NCBI GenBank assembly: GCA_035487155.1
Contig: DATHMK010000007.1
Location: forward strand, 30,329 to 94,328
DNA length: 64,000 nt
Origin: DAIDKA01 sp035487155
Lineage (GTDB): Bacteria; Pseudomonadota; Gammaproteobacteria; Steroidobacterales; Steroidobacteraceae
Direction of reading: 5' to 3'
Both the position numbers and the translations under genes were made by a program. The notes under the pieces are model-generated. The model was not told the DNA's origin. It ran no database searches and was given only the letters and a program-made list of their open reading frames with translations. Positions 51,854-60,559 of the stretch are shown piece after piece; the stretch's first letter is position 1, and the number at the start of each line of letters is the position of its first letter.

Positions 51854-52159
51854 ATGCATTTTCTTCTGTTTTATCATTTCGGCAGCGACTACCTGGAGCG
51901 CCGGCCGCCCTACCGAGGCGAGCACCTGCGTCTGGCCTGGGAAGCCCAGCAGCGAGGTGAACTGATACTCGCAGGGGCCCTCGCGGATCCTCCCGACGGG
52001 GCGGTTCTGCTGTTCCGGGGCCAAGACGGGGCCGCTGCCCGCGCCTTTGCCGAGAATGATCCTTATGTGAAAGCGGGTCTGGTCACGCACTGGTCGGTGC
52101 GCAACTGGACCACCGTGGTGGGAGATGCGGCCGCGACGCCGCTGCGAACGGTGCCTTGA
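51854..52159 (+). CDS. YciI-like protein
   Basis: A 101-residue protein started at the ATG at 51854 with GGAG seven bases before it. The pattern HFLLFYHFGSDYLERR, LILAGALADPPDGAVLLF and FAENDPYVKAGL matches YciI-like ferredoxin-fold proteins. The catalytic His/Asp pair seen in some YciI members is present in part (H9 and D73 region). Enzyme role unclear. Confidence 0.9.
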   Translation: MHFLLFYHFGSDYLERRPPYRGEHLRLAWEAQQRGELILAGALADPPDGAVLLFRGQDGAAARAFAENDPYVKAGLVTHWSVRNWTTVVGDAAATPLRTVP

Positions 52160-52177
52160 GAGCGGGCTGAATGTCGC

Positions 52178-52732
52178 ATGAGGGTTCTCGCCATCTCCGG
52201 CAGCCTGCGTGCGGCCTCGATCAATTCCGCCTTCTGCCGTGCCGCCGCGGCGCTCGCACCCTCGGACATTCAGGTGCAGGTCCTGGCCGTTCTCGGTGAC
52301 ATTCCCGCGTTCAACCAGGATCTGGAGGCAGCCCCGCCGCGAGTCGTACAGGCGTTGCGCGCCGCGGTCGGTGGCTGCGATGCCATGATCATTGCCAGCC
52401 CTGAATATGCGCACGGCGTGTCGGGGGTCCTGAAGAACGCACTGGACTGGCTCGTCAGCTACGAGGGTACGGTGCGCAAGCCGATTGCCCTGGTGAATAC
52501 CTCACCGCGCGCCCACCACGCCCATGATGCACTTCGGGAGACACTGGCGACCATGTCGACCGATATCGTCGCTTCCGCTTCTGTGACTCTGCCGCTGCTT
52601 GGGGGGTGCACGAGCCAGGAGCAGATGGTGAAATCCCCCGACGTGAGCCGCTCCATCCGTGAAATCCTTGAGGCCCTGGCCCGACACGTAGGTGGCCAAC
52701 CCGTGACTTCGGTTGTCTTCCCGATTTCCTGA
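52178..52732 (+). CDS. NADPH-dependent FMN reductase-like flavodoxin-fold protein
   Basis: A 184-residue protein with the flavin-phosphate loop ISGSLRAASINSAF and the second motif ASPEYAHGVSGVLKNALDWL. These are the signatures of the NADPH-dependent FMN/azo reductase family. It probably reduces FMN or quinones with NAD(P)H in the cytoplasm. It is followed without a gap by a GNAT gene. Confidence 0.93.
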   Translation: MRVLAISGSLRAASINSAFCRAAAALAPSDIQVQVLAVLGDIPAFNQDLEAAPPRVVQALRAAVGGCDAMIIASPEYAHGVSGVLKNALDWLVSYEGTVRKPIALVNTSPRAHHAHDALRETLATMSTDIVASASVTLPLLGGCTSQEQMVKSPDVSRSIREILEALARHVGGQPVTSVVFPIS

Positions 52733-52733
52733 A

Positions 52734-53213
52734 ATGGCCACATTGTCGTTCGCAATCCAGCCCGCCGCCGTCGCCGATGCCGCGCAGCTCCTGGCCTTGC
52801 AGAGGCTGGCCTATGAGGCCGAGGCGCGCCGGTACGAGGATTGGACCATTCCGCCCTTGACCCAGACGCTGGAATCGCTGCAATCGGAAATACAGAACGA
52901 GCTGGTCCTCAAGGTCGTGCACCAGCAAACCATCATCGGTTCCGTACGGGCGACGGTCAGTGGCAACATCTGCCAGATCGGCCGGCTGATGGTGCATCCC
53001 AACTACCAGGGTCGTGGAATCGGCACGGCATTGATGCAGGCGATCGAAGCGCGATTCCCCTCGGTGTCGGGCTTCGAGCTTTTCACTGGCAGCCAGAGCG
53101 AAGGAAATATCCGCCTGTACATTCGATTGGGTTACGCCGTGACGGGCGCCCGGCGGGTCTCGGATCGCATAACGCTGGTAGTCCTCGGTAAAGCGGCCGT
53201 CGCCGCGAGGTAG
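52734..53213 (+). CDS. GNAT-family N-acetyltransferase
   Basis: A 159-residue protein taken from the ATG at 52734, one base after the flavoprotein stop. Motif A is IGRLMVHPNYQGRGIGTALM, with Q/RxxGxG/A for acetyl-CoA, and the late motif is LYIRLGYAVTGAR. The acceptor is unknown. Confidence 0.92.
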   Translation: MATLSFAIQPAAVADAAQLLALQRLAYEAEARRYEDWTIPPLTQTLESLQSEIQNELVLKVVHQQTIIGSVRATVSGNICQIGRLMVHPNYQGRGIGTALMQAIEARFPSVSGFELFTGSQSEGNIRLYIRLGYAVTGARRVSDRITLVVLGKAAVAAR

Positions 53214-53217
53214 CCGG

Positions 53218-53874
53218 GTGCCGATCGCCGTTTTCGACTTCGATTTCACCCTGACGCCCTGCGATACCGCGGCGCGTTTCTTCGCCTGGCTGTTGCGCCG
53301 AAACCCATGGAAACTGGTACTGGGCGCGCCGATCGCAGTGCTGATCATCCCGCTTGCCGCCTTTCGCGGTACGCGCCGGGTCCCGATCCGCTTTGGCGCA
53401 TGGCTGGCGACCTTTGGTCATGGCCATGAATCGCTTCGGACACTGGCCAGAGCGCATGTCGCCGAGGTTCGCATCCGCAATGGGTCATTGCTGCGCCGGG
53501 ACGCCCGCCTGCAGATCGAAGCGCATCAGGCCCAGGGCCATACCGTGGTGGTGGCCACCGGCGCGCTCGAATATCTGGCCCAGGATATTCTCGCCGGCGA
53601 GGGCATCAACGGCGTCGTGGTCGTCGGCTCCTCGATGCGCACGCTGCTGGGTGGCATGGTCGTGAACCGGCATTGCTACGGCGCGCACAAGATTCCCATG
53701 TTGCAGGAACGAGGCTTCACGCCGCCCTGGGCCTTCGTCTATTCGGATCACCTATCGGATCTGCCGCTGCTGCGGGCCGGCAGCAGGCAGTTCCTCGTGA
53801 ACCCCAAACCCAGAACAGCCGCCCGACTGATGGCGCTGCTCGGTCCTTCTGCTAGTCTCGTGACCTGGCGCTAG
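53218..53874 (+). CDS. HAD-superfamily IB hydrolase
   Basis: A 218-residue protein from a GTG start. Motif I is FDFDFTLTPCDT with Asp7 and Asp9. The second motif is VVATGALEYL and the last YSDHLSDLPLL (motif IV). A membrane-like hydrophobic segment (VLGAPIAVLIIPLAAF) follows the first motif. It resembles the phosphoserine phosphatase-like HAD-IB group, which includes 1-acylglycerol-phosphate and phosphatidylglycerophosphate phosphatases. The hydrophobic segment fits a lipid substrate, but this is inference. Confidence 0.88.
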   Translation: MPIAVFDFDFTLTPCDTAARFFAWLLRRNPWKLVLGAPIAVLIIPLAAFRGTRRVPIRFGAWLATFGHGHESLRTLARAHVAEVRIRNGSLLRRDARLQIEAHQAQGHTVVVATGALEYLAQDILAGEGINGVVVVGSSMRTLLGGMVVNRHCYGAHKIPMLQERGFTPPWAFVYSDHLSDLPLLRAGSRQFLVNPKPRTAARLMALLGPSASLVTWR

Positions 53875-53893
53875 TCCACTGAAGCTGTGAATT

Positions 53894-55357
53894 ATGAGTA
53901 TCGATGCCGCCGAAACCGGCCGTCTTCAGGATCTACTGGCGCGCGTCGGCGCTGCGCTCGATGAATTCGTCCGTTTCGAGCATCCCGATGCCCTGCATCC
54001 CGGACAGCGATGGCGCGAATCGCTGGACATACCACTGCCGACGCACGGCATCGGGATAGATCGCGTCACTGAAGAGCTGATTCGCGACATCATTCCGAAC
54101 GGGTCTCAGATACCCAAGCCGGGTTTCAGTTCCTTCATCACCACGGGTGGCACGACCGCCGCAGCCCTGGCCGCCACGGCCGCCAACATCGCCTCACCGC
54201 AGCGTTACTCGCTGACCGCCTTCAACCTGCTTGAGGAAGTGTCGCTGAAGTGGCTGGCCACTTTGTGCGGCGTCGGCTCCATGCAGGGCGTTTACAGCAG
54301 CGGCGGTTCCACCGCCAACCTGCTGGCGCTCGGCGCCGCACGCCAGTTCGCCTTCGAGAAGATCGGACATGACGTGGCCGCCAAGGGAATGGATCGGCCG
54401 GCCTGCCTGTATGCGACCGCCCAGGCGCATCACACTGTGCAACGGTCCGCCGGCGTGCTGGGTTTGGGTCGGCGCGCCGTTCGGGTGATCGCCTGCGATG
54501 CGCTGGGCCGTATGGATGTGAAGGACCTGCGCCGGAGCATCGCCGCTGATCAGGCCGCCGGGGTGCTGTCCGTGGCCATCGTCGCCAACGCCGGCACGAC
54601 CAATACCGGTGCCATTGACCCATTGCGAGCCATCGCTGATGTCGCCCAGGAGCACGGGATCTGGTTCCATGTGGATGGTGCCTATGGATTACCGGGCATT
54701 CTGGATGAACGCAAGGCGGCACTGTACGAAGGTCTGGAGTCTGCCGACTCGGCGATCGTCGATCCGCATAAATGGCTGGGCGCTGCCATCGGGGTGGCCG
54801 CGACCTTCGTGCGCGACCGTGAACTGCTGCGTCGCGCCTTCACCCAGGAACCGGCGGACTACCTGGAAGGGGCAGTCGAACAGGACCAGGGGATGCCCCG
54901 GCTGGTCGAGCATTCCATGGACGATTTCGGCATTCCCTACTATGACTACGGCGTGGAACTGAGCGCGCCCTGCCGAGGCGTCGTGGTGTGGGCGATGATC
55001 CGGGAAATCGGCGTCGCAGGACTGCGCGCGCGGATCAGGCGCCACAACGATATGGCGCAGCACATTGCCGCCGTGGCGCGTGAACACCCCAACCTTGAGC
55101 TGCTGATGGAGCCGACACTGTCGATATGCTGTTTCCGCTATGTCGGCCCCGGCATCGATCTGGATCGGCTTAACCGGCAACTGCACCGGCGAATGGTCCG
55201 GGAAAATCGCAACATTCCCAGCACCACCCAGGTCAATGGCAAATTGGCGCTGCGTCCGTGTTTCATCGGTGCGCGGGCGACCCTGGCGCAGGCCGATTCC
55301 CTGGTAGCGGATGTGCTGCGCATCGGCGCCGAAGTCGCCCGCGACTTATCCCGTTAA
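53894..55357 (+). CDS. Pyridoxal-phosphate-dependent group II decarboxylase
   Basis: A 487-residue fold-type I PLP enzyme. The Schiff-base Lys293 lies in VDPHKWLG, the pyridine-N Asp261 in FHVDGAYG, and the stacking His in QAHHTVQRSAG. Length matches aromatic-L-amino-acid/tyrosine/glutamate decarboxylases. The substrate could be tyrosine, phenylalanine, tryptophan or 3,4-dihydroxyphenylalanine; sequence alone does not settle it. phhA lies 6 kb away, so an aromatic substrate is plausible. Confidence 0.92.
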   Translation: MSIDAAETGRLQDLLARVGAALDEFVRFEHPDALHPGQRWRESLDIPLPTHGIGIDRVTEELIRDIIPNGSQIPKPGFSSFITTGGTTAAALAATAANIASPQRYSLTAFNLLEEVSLKWLATLCGVGSMQGVYSSGGSTANLLALGAARQFAFEKIGHDVAAKGMDRPACLYATAQAHHTVQRSAGVLGLGRRAVRVIACDALGRMDVKDLRRSIAADQAAGVLSVAIVANAGTTNTGAIDPLRAIADVAQEHGIWFHVDGAYGLPGILDERKAALYEGLESADSAIVDPHKWLGAAIGVAATFVRDRELLRRAFTQEPADYLEGAVEQDQGMPRLVEHSMDDFGIPYYDYGVELSAPCRGVVVWAMIREIGVAGLRARIRRHNDMAQHIAAVAREHPNLELLMEPTLSICCFRYVGPGIDLDRLNRQLHRRMVRENRNIPSTTQVNGKLALRPCFIGARATLAQADSLVADVLRIGAEVARDLSR

Positions 55358-55378
55358 ATTGCGCCGCGACGGGGCTTG

Positions 55379-55393
55379 CCGGGTTCGGCCCGG
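55379..55393 (+). terminator. Weak terminator-like hairpin
   Basis: CCGGG and CCCGG flank the loop TTCGG, 22 bp after the decarboxylase stop. The stem is short and there is no T run after it, so its role as a terminator is uncertain. Confidence 0.35.
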
Positions 55394-55501
55394 GGCCATT
55401 TGAGAAAAGCTGCCCGCACGGTCCCGGTCCTGTTGCACCCCCGGCCGAGTCGCCTATCATGATCGGCGCTCCTGGCAGAACCACTCGAACAAGGGGGATA
55501 C

Positions 55502-56623
55502 ATGGATGACCAGACACTGAACCGGCGCCAGATTCTGGGCGGTGTGGCGGCAAGCGCCGCCGGCCTGCTCGGAGCGGTTGCCACGAAAGCAGCCGCGGCG
55601 GCCGATCTTCCGGACATGGGCAATGCCCAGGCACCGCCGATCACGGATGTGAAGGGCAAGGTCGCCTACATCACCGGTGGCTCAAGTGGCATCGGCCTGG
55701 GTATCGCGCGCGTGTTCCACGAGGCCGGGATGAAGGTGGTCATCGGCTACCTTGACGATCAGCATATCGGAGATGCCCTGAAGCAATTCCCGACCGATGA
55801 TCCGCGCATCCATCACATCAAGCACGACGTCATGGACCGTGACTCCTGGGAGCGCGTCGCCGACGAGATCGAGAGGAAATTCGGCGGCCTTCAGGTATTG
55901 GTGAACAATGCCGGCGTTGGCCTGCAGGCCCCCGCCAGCACCGGAACCTACAAGGATTGGGAATGGGGCCTGGGCGTGAACCTGTGGGGTCCGATCTATG
56001 GCACCCACACCTATGTGCCACGCATGCTGGCCAGCAAGCAGGGCGCTCACATCATCACCACCACATCGACCAGCGGCATCCTGCCGGGAAGTGGTGCCGG
56101 CATTTATACCGTGTCAAAGATCGCCGCCGTGGGCTTCATGGAAGAGTTGCGTCTGGAGCTGCGCAACACCAACATCGGAACCTCCTGCTTCGTTCCCGGG
56201 CTGACCGCGACCAATATCGGTGTCAGCGAAAGCTATCGGCCCGCGGCGTTGAAGAACGATGGTCCGCCGGCCTTGGCTCCGGGCGCGACGCCGCGCCCCG
56301 CGGGGAGCGGTCCGCGCCCGGCGCGGCCGCCGCGTCCCGCGCCGCCGGCAGACCTGGCCCCGGCTGCCGTACGGCCCATGGATCCCATGGTCGCGGCCCG
56401 CTTCGTGCTGGACGGCATGCTCAACAACGATCTGTACATCGTCGCCGAGCCTGAATATCGCCTGGGCTGCGAGGCCCGCTGCAATGCCCTGCTGGAGTCG
56501 ATGAACCCGTTCAAACCGCTGCCTGCCTCGCTGATCAACAACAATGTGTACCGCTCGCCGATCTATGTGCAGGAGATCAAGCATCGCCGGGCGACTCAGA
56601 TGCGGGACATCCAGGGAATCTGA
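55502..56623 (+). CDS. Short-chain dehydrogenase with Tat signal and Pro-rich insert
   Basis: A 373-residue protein. A twin-arginine signal is at residues 7-30 (LNRRQILGGVAASAAGLLGA). The SDR domain has nucleotide loop TGGSSGIG at 58-65, NNAG, and the active-site YTVSK. Between about residues 250 and 295 there is a Pro/Ala-rich insert absent from ordinary SDRs. An exported NAD(P)-dependent SDR is unusual, since the cofactor must be loaded before Tat export. The methyltransferase-like frame begins directly after its stop, in the same reading frame. Confidence 0.86.
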   Translation: MDDQTLNRRQILGGVAASAAGLLGAVATKAAAAADLPDMGNAQAPPITDVKGKVAYITGGSSGIGLGIARVFHEAGMKVVIGYLDDQHIGDALKQFPTDDPRIHHIKHDVMDRDSWERVADEIERKFGGLQVLVNNAGVGLQAPASTGTYKDWEWGLGVNLWGPIYGTHTYVPRMLASKQGAHIITTTSTSGILPGSGAGIYTVSKIAAVGFMEELRLELRNTNIGTSCFVPGLTATNIGVSESYRPAALKNDGPPALAPGATPRPAGSGPRPARPPRPAPPADLAPAAVRPMDPMVAARFVLDGMLNNDLYIVAEPEYRLGCEARCNALLESMNPFKPLPASLINNNVYRSPIYVQEIKHRRATQMRDIQGI

Positions 56624-56626
56624 AGC

Positions 56627-57385
56627 ATCGATACCCGTCAGCTCTTCAGCGTCAAGTCGGACGAATACGCCGCCGCGCGCCCGCGCTATCCGCGCGAGTT
56701 GTACCAGTATCTGGTCGGCCTTTGCCCGGACCGGCACAGGGTCTGGGATTGCGGGACCGGTTCGGGCCAGGCCGCGGTGGCGCTCGCCGAGTGGTTTACG
56801 CAGGTGGAGGCGACGGACGTCGCTGCGCAACAGATTGCCAATGCCGTCTGCCATGAGCGGGTGCGCTACTCGGTACAGCCCGCGGAAGGCACGGACTTTC
56901 CCGACGGATACTTCAGCCTGGTCACCGTGGCACAGGCGCTGCATTGGTTCGACTTCGCTCGATTCTGGCCCGAAGTCCGGCGCGTACTGCGGCCGGGCGG
57001 CATCTTCGCGGCCTGGACCTATACCCTGCCGCTTGTGTCGCAGACTTTGGATGCGATCATCGCGACCCGACTGTCGGATGTGATCAAGGACTACTGGGCT
57101 CCTCAGAACCGGATCGCATGGGACGCCTACGCTACGATTCCGTTTCCATTCCAGGAGATAACGCCACCGAGGATTGGGATGCAGGTGAGCTGGAACCTGG
57201 CGCAGTTCAGCGCCTATCTGGGCACCTGGTCGGCGACCCGACGCTGCATCGATGCCAACGGCCGCGCCTTTTTCGACAGCTTCAGGAGCGAACTCGGGGC
57301 CGAATGGGGTGATCCGTCCAGCGCGCGGGTGGTGCGCATGGAGTTTTTCTGCCGGGTGGGGCGCCATTGGGAAGCGCATGCCTGA
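56627..57385 (+). CDS. Class I methyltransferase without a canonical start
   Basis: The open frame from just after the SDR stop encodes LFSVKSDEYAAARPRYPREL, which is the normal N-terminus of this methyltransferase group. Motif I follows as VWDCGTGSGQAAVAL, then QALHWFDFARFWPEV. No ATG, GTG or TTG occurs in this frame before a TTG at 56699, which would drop the conserved N-terminus. An ATC at 56627 is the best candidate start, with AGGGA about ten bases upstream. Alternatives are start at 56699, read-through of the SDR stop, or a sequence error that removed an ATG. The protein is probably a small-molecule methyltransferase. Confidence 0.72.
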   Translation: MDTRQLFSVKSDEYAAARPRYPRELYQYLVGLCPDRHRVWDCGTGSGQAAVALAEWFTQVEATDVAAQQIANAVCHERVRYSVQPAEGTDFPDGYFSLVTVAQALHWFDFARFWPEVRRVLRPGGIFAAWTYTLPLVSQTLDAIIATRLSDVIKDYWAPQNRIAWDAYATIPFPFQEITPPRIGMQVSWNLAQFSAYLGTWSATRRCIDANGRAFFDSFRSELGAEWGDPSSARVVRMEFFCRVGRHWEAHA

Positions 57386-57489
57386 AACGCTGCGGGCTGT
57401 TTTATCCCTATAACAAAGGCAAACGACAATGGGCCTGCGAACCGATATTCGTGCTGCAGCGCAGTACCCGAAAGGAAAAGGATTCAAGC

Positions 57490-57873
57490 ATGACTCACCG
57501 CTTCCCCGGCGCAGTGCCGGAGATACCCGTCAGCGACGTTGATGAAGCTGCCGCCTACTATGTATCCCTGGGATTCACCAAGGACTGGGGCGATGATGCG
57601 GGTGGAATCGCCGGCATCTCCCGGGGCGAGTGCCGGATGTTTCTCACCAACAACGGATTTCGCGAGATGTACGACACCCATGGACCGGTGGTGATCTGGC
57701 TGAACCTGAACAGCAAGGCAGAGGTCGATGAGGTGTACCGCGACTGGCATAACCGACAGGCGAAACTGATCTCCCCACCCGAATCCAAGCCGTGGAAACT
57801 GCATGAATTCACCGCGGCCGACCTGGATGGAAACCTGTTCCGGGTATTCTTCGATCTCCGGCAAGATCTCTGA
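57490..57873 (+). CDS. VOC-family protein
   Basis: A 127-residue protein from the ATG at 57490 with AAGGA upstream. It opens with AVPEIPVSDVDEAAAYYVSL and ends with FTAADLDGNLFRVFFDL, as in VOC metal-dependent enzymes. The middle differs from the three other VOC proteins in the window. A bleomycin-resistance-like binding role is possible. Confidence 0.88.
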   Translation: MTHRFPGAVPEIPVSDVDEAAAYYVSLGFTKDWGDDAGGIAGISRGECRMFLTNNGFREMYDTHGPVVIWLNLNSKAEVDEVYRDWHNRQAKLISPPESKPWKLHEFTAADLDGNLFRVFFDLRQDL

Positions 57874-57899
57874 CATCGGCGGCTGACAGGGAAGGAACC

Positions 57900-58325
57900 A
57901 TGACTGCAGCGAGCTGCGCTCCACGCCAACCATTGATCATCGGCCCGGATCAGGGTCGCCATTACCTCATGGGTCGCATGAGCGCCGTGTTCAAGGCCGA
58001 TGGCGCCGAGACGCAATCCGGCTATTCCATATCGGAATGGTGGCTGGAACCCAATACCCGCGGGCCGGGCACCCATGCGCACTCCGACGAACACGTGTTC
58101 TATGTCATCGAAGGAACGGTTTCGGTCGAAGTTGCCGGACGCTGGACCCAGGCGCCCCGCGGCGCGTATGTGGTGATACCCGGTGGCACACCTCACGATT
58201 TCGAAAATCGCGGAACCGGGCGCGCCGGCTTCATCAGCATCAATGTCCCCGGCGGCTTCGAGAACATGATGCCCCGGCTGCTGCAGCATTTCGCCGAGAA
58301 CCCGGTCGGGGATGTCGCGCCCTGA
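57900..58325 (+). CDS. Cupin-domain protein
   Basis: A 141-residue single-cupin protein. Motif 1 is RGPGTHAHSDEHVFYVIEGT, with two His and one Glu metal ligands. Motif 2 is PGGTPHDFENRG with the third His. An AGGAA site precedes the ATG. It lies 26 bp after the VOC gene and 9 bp before the Nudix gene, probably one transcript. The reaction is unknown. Confidence 0.9.
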   Translation: MTAASCAPRQPLIIGPDQGRHYLMGRMSAVFKADGAETQSGYSISEWWLEPNTRGPGTHAHSDEHVFYVIEGTVSVEVAGRWTQAPRGAYVVIPGGTPHDFENRGTGRAGFISINVPGGFENMMPRLLQHFAENPVGDVAP

Positions 58326-58334
58326 GGTGTCCCA

Positions 58335-58784
58335 ATGGCCATGTCCCTGTACTACCGGCGCCTGCGGCAACTGGTCGGCCACCAACTGTTGATGATGCCG
58401 GGTGTCGCAGCCGTCATTCGCGAAGCCAGTGGTCGGCTGCTGCTCCAGGAGAAGGCTGCAGGGCTAGGGTGGAGCCTGCCTGCAGGGGCGATCGAGCCGG
58501 GTGAGGACCCGACACAGGCCCTCAGGCGTGAGGTGCTCGAAGAGACCGGTCTCATCGTTGAGCCGCAGCGGATCCTGGGTGTCTTTGGCGGCCCGCAGTT
58601 CCGGCACACCTATCGCAATGGCGACACGGTTGAATACCTGGTCGTGCTGTATCGCTGCAACGTGACCGGCCAGGGCACCGGCAGGCTGGATCCTGAGACC
58701 CGCTCGCTGCGATATTTTGCGGCAGCGGAGCTGCCGCAACTGGCGCTGCCCTATCCCGAGCAGGCACTATTCGGCGGGGACTGA
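58335..58784 (+). CDS. Nudix hydrolase
   Basis: A 149-residue protein with a complete Nudix box: G-x5-E-x7-REVLEETG (from GAIEPGEDPTQALRREVLEE). It hydrolyses a nucleoside diphosphate linked to another moiety, using Mg or Mn. Length matches ADP-ribose pyrophosphatase-type or generic family members. It follows the cupin gene by 9 bp. Confidence 0.93.
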   Translation: MAMSLYYRRLRQLVGHQLLMMPGVAAVIREASGRLLLQEKAAGLGWSLPAGAIEPGEDPTQALRREVLEETGLIVEPQRILGVFGGPQFRHTYRNGDTVEYLVVLYRCNVTGQGTGRLDPETRSLRYFAAAELPQLALPYPEQALFGGD

Positions 58785-58849
58785 AGATCGGGATCTGAAA
58801 ACGTGGCCGCGGCGGGCCGCCTCCCGGCGCAACCCGGGAGTATCGGACA

Positions 58850-59653
58850 GTGTCGAATGTTCACAAATCCGGCGCGGTACTGTTTGCCAAGGATCCACAG
58901 CGCGTGGCCGCCTTCTACCAGGCATTGGCGGACATGAAGGTGACGCACTCAGGCACTGACGTCATCGTCCTTGAGTCCACCGGCCAGCAGCTGGTGGTGC
59001 ATCCCATCCCGCGGAAGCTCGCGCGCAGCATCGATATCACCACACCGCCGATGCGGCGCACCCAGGCCGCCGTGAAGCTGGTGTTCGCCGTCAAGAGCAT
59101 TGCGGCGGCACGCGCTGCCGCCCCGGCTCTTGGCGGGGAACTGAATGCCCCGGAGCATATGTTCGAAGCACGCGGCTTTCGCGCCTGCGATGGCCACGAC
59201 CCTGAGGGCAATGTCATTCAGTTCCGGGAACCCGCCGCAGTCTCGCTCAAGGCGGTGCGGCGCAAGGCCTCAGGCCGGGGCGTCGACTACGCGACGGTGC
59301 GCGAAGTGGCGCTGGCGCTGCCCGATGTCATCGACAGCTCAACTCAGCGTGGCATGGCGTTCAAGGCGCGTGGCAAGCTGCTGGCCTGCAAGGCGATCAA
59401 CCGTTCCGCCGAACCCGAGACGCTGATGATGCGGGTGGGCGCGGCAGAGCGGGATCGGTTGCTGGCCGCCATGCCGGAGATCTGCTATCTGACGGCGCAC
59501 TATCTGGTGAGCGAGTCAGTGCTGGTGCGCCTGACAAAGGTCGACCGCAAGACCCTTCAGGAGCTGTTCGGCATGGCCTGGAAGTTCGTGACCGCCACGC
59601 CCCCCAAGGCGGCCAAGCGCCGCAAAACCGGTTCGGTGTTCCGGTATCTGTAA
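58850..59653 (+). CDS. VOC-YjbR (MmcQ) fusion protein
   Basis: A 267-residue protein from a GTG start with GGGAG upstream. Residues 1-125 are VOC-like (KSGAVLFAKDPQRVAAFYQA to GHDPEGNVIQFREP). Residues 145-267 are an MmcQ/YjbR-like domain (DYATVREVALALPDVIDSS, then AMPEICYLTAHYLVSES). The two domains are normally separate proteins, so this is a fusion. YjbR-like domains bind DNA or small ligands; the joint role is unknown. Confidence 0.85.
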   Translation: MSNVHKSGAVLFAKDPQRVAAFYQALADMKVTHSGTDVIVLESTGQQLVVHPIPRKLARSIDITTPPMRRTQAAVKLVFAVKSIAAARAAAPALGGELNAPEHMFEARGFRACDGHDPEGNVIQFREPAAVSLKAVRRKASGRGVDYATVREVALALPDVIDSSTQRGMAFKARGKLLACKAINRSAEPETLMMRVGAAERDRLLAAMPEICYLTAHYLVSESVLVRLTKVDRKTLQELFGMAWKFVTATPPKAAKRRKTGSVFRYL

Positions 59654-59667
59654 GGTGTCAGTGGACG

Positions 59668-60171
59668 ATGAAATCATTGATTTACCTGCGTCAGCCAGGG
59701 TCTGAGGACCGCGGCCCGTTCCTGGACGCCGTGCGTCACAGCAAGTCCCTGCATCGACCCTGGGTCCGTGCGCCGGCAACCCGCCGCGAATTCGACGCCT
59801 ATCTGAAAAAGATGGCCGAGCCCGCCAATCACGCCTATCTGGTGTGCCGTCGGGACACCGATGCGATTGTCGGTGTCATCAATCTGACCAATGTGATCCT
59901 GGGGGCCTTGCGCAGCGGCTACCTCGGCTACTATGCCTTTGCCGGCCAGGAGCGCCGCGGCTACATGGGCGCGGGTCTGAAGGCCGTGACCGCGCAGGCC
60001 TTCGGCACGCTCAAGCTGCATCGCCTGGAGGCCAATATCCAACCGGAAAATCGCGCTTCGCTGGCCCTGGCACGCAACTGTGGCTTCCGCCGCGAAGGCT
60101 ATTCGCCGCGCTATCTGAAGATCGGTGGCCGCTGGCGCGATCATGAACGCTGGGCGATTCTGGCTTCCTAG
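59668..60171 (+). CDS. RimJ/RimL-type GNAT acetyltransferase
   Basis: A 167-residue protein with core motif YYAFAGQERRGYMGAGLKAV, then HRLEANIQPENRASLALARN and GFRREGYSPRYL. This is the ribosomal-protein-alanine acetyltransferase type, close in style to RimJ. The substrate may be a ribosomal protein or another N-terminal amine. It starts 14 bp after the fusion gene. Confidence 0.92.
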   Translation: MKSLIYLRQPGSEDRGPFLDAVRHSKSLHRPWVRAPATRREFDAYLKKMAEPANHAYLVCRRDTDAIVGVINLTNVILGALRSGYLGYYAFAGQERRGYMGAGLKAVTAQAFGTLKLHRLEANIQPENRASLALARNCGFRREGYSPRYLKIGGRWRDHERWAILAS

Positions 60172-60180
60172 GAAGGTGTT

Positions 60181-60546
60181 GTGACCAAAGCCGTCGTATT
60201 GCTGCAGACCGTGGTACTGCTTTCGATGTCGAATGTCTTCATGACCTTCGCCTGGTATGGCCATCTGAAGGAGCTGAACACCCGTCCGTGGTTCATCGCG
60301 GCGCTCGTGAGCTGGAGCATTGCCCTGTTCGAATATCTGCTGCAGGTTCCGGCGAACCGCATCGGCTATACGCAGTTCAGTGTCGGGCAGCTGAAGATCC
60401 TTCAGGAAGTCATCACCTTGTCGGTGTTCCTGCCGTTTTCGGTGTTCTTCATGCGCCAGCCGTTGCGGCTGGACTATCTGTGGGCCGCGCTGTGCATCCT
60501 CGGCGCGGTATATTTCATGTTCCGCGGCGCCAGCGTCGGCCACTAG
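60181..60546 (+). CDS. DMT-superfamily small membrane protein (DUF486)
   Basis: A 121-residue protein with four membrane helices and the DUF486 markers VFMTFAWYGHLK and YLLQVPANRIGYTQFSVGQLKILQE. It begins at a GTG, 9 bp after the GNAT gene. DUF486 is a half-size relative of drug/metabolite transporters; its cargo is unknown. Confidence 0.92.
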   Translation: MTKAVVLLQTVVLLSMSNVFMTFAWYGHLKELNTRPWFIAALVSWSIALFEYLLQVPANRIGYTQFSVGQLKILQEVITLSVFLPFSVFFMRQPLRLDYLWAALCILGAVYFMFRGASVGH

Positions 60547-60559
60547 CCGCGAGGAGCCT

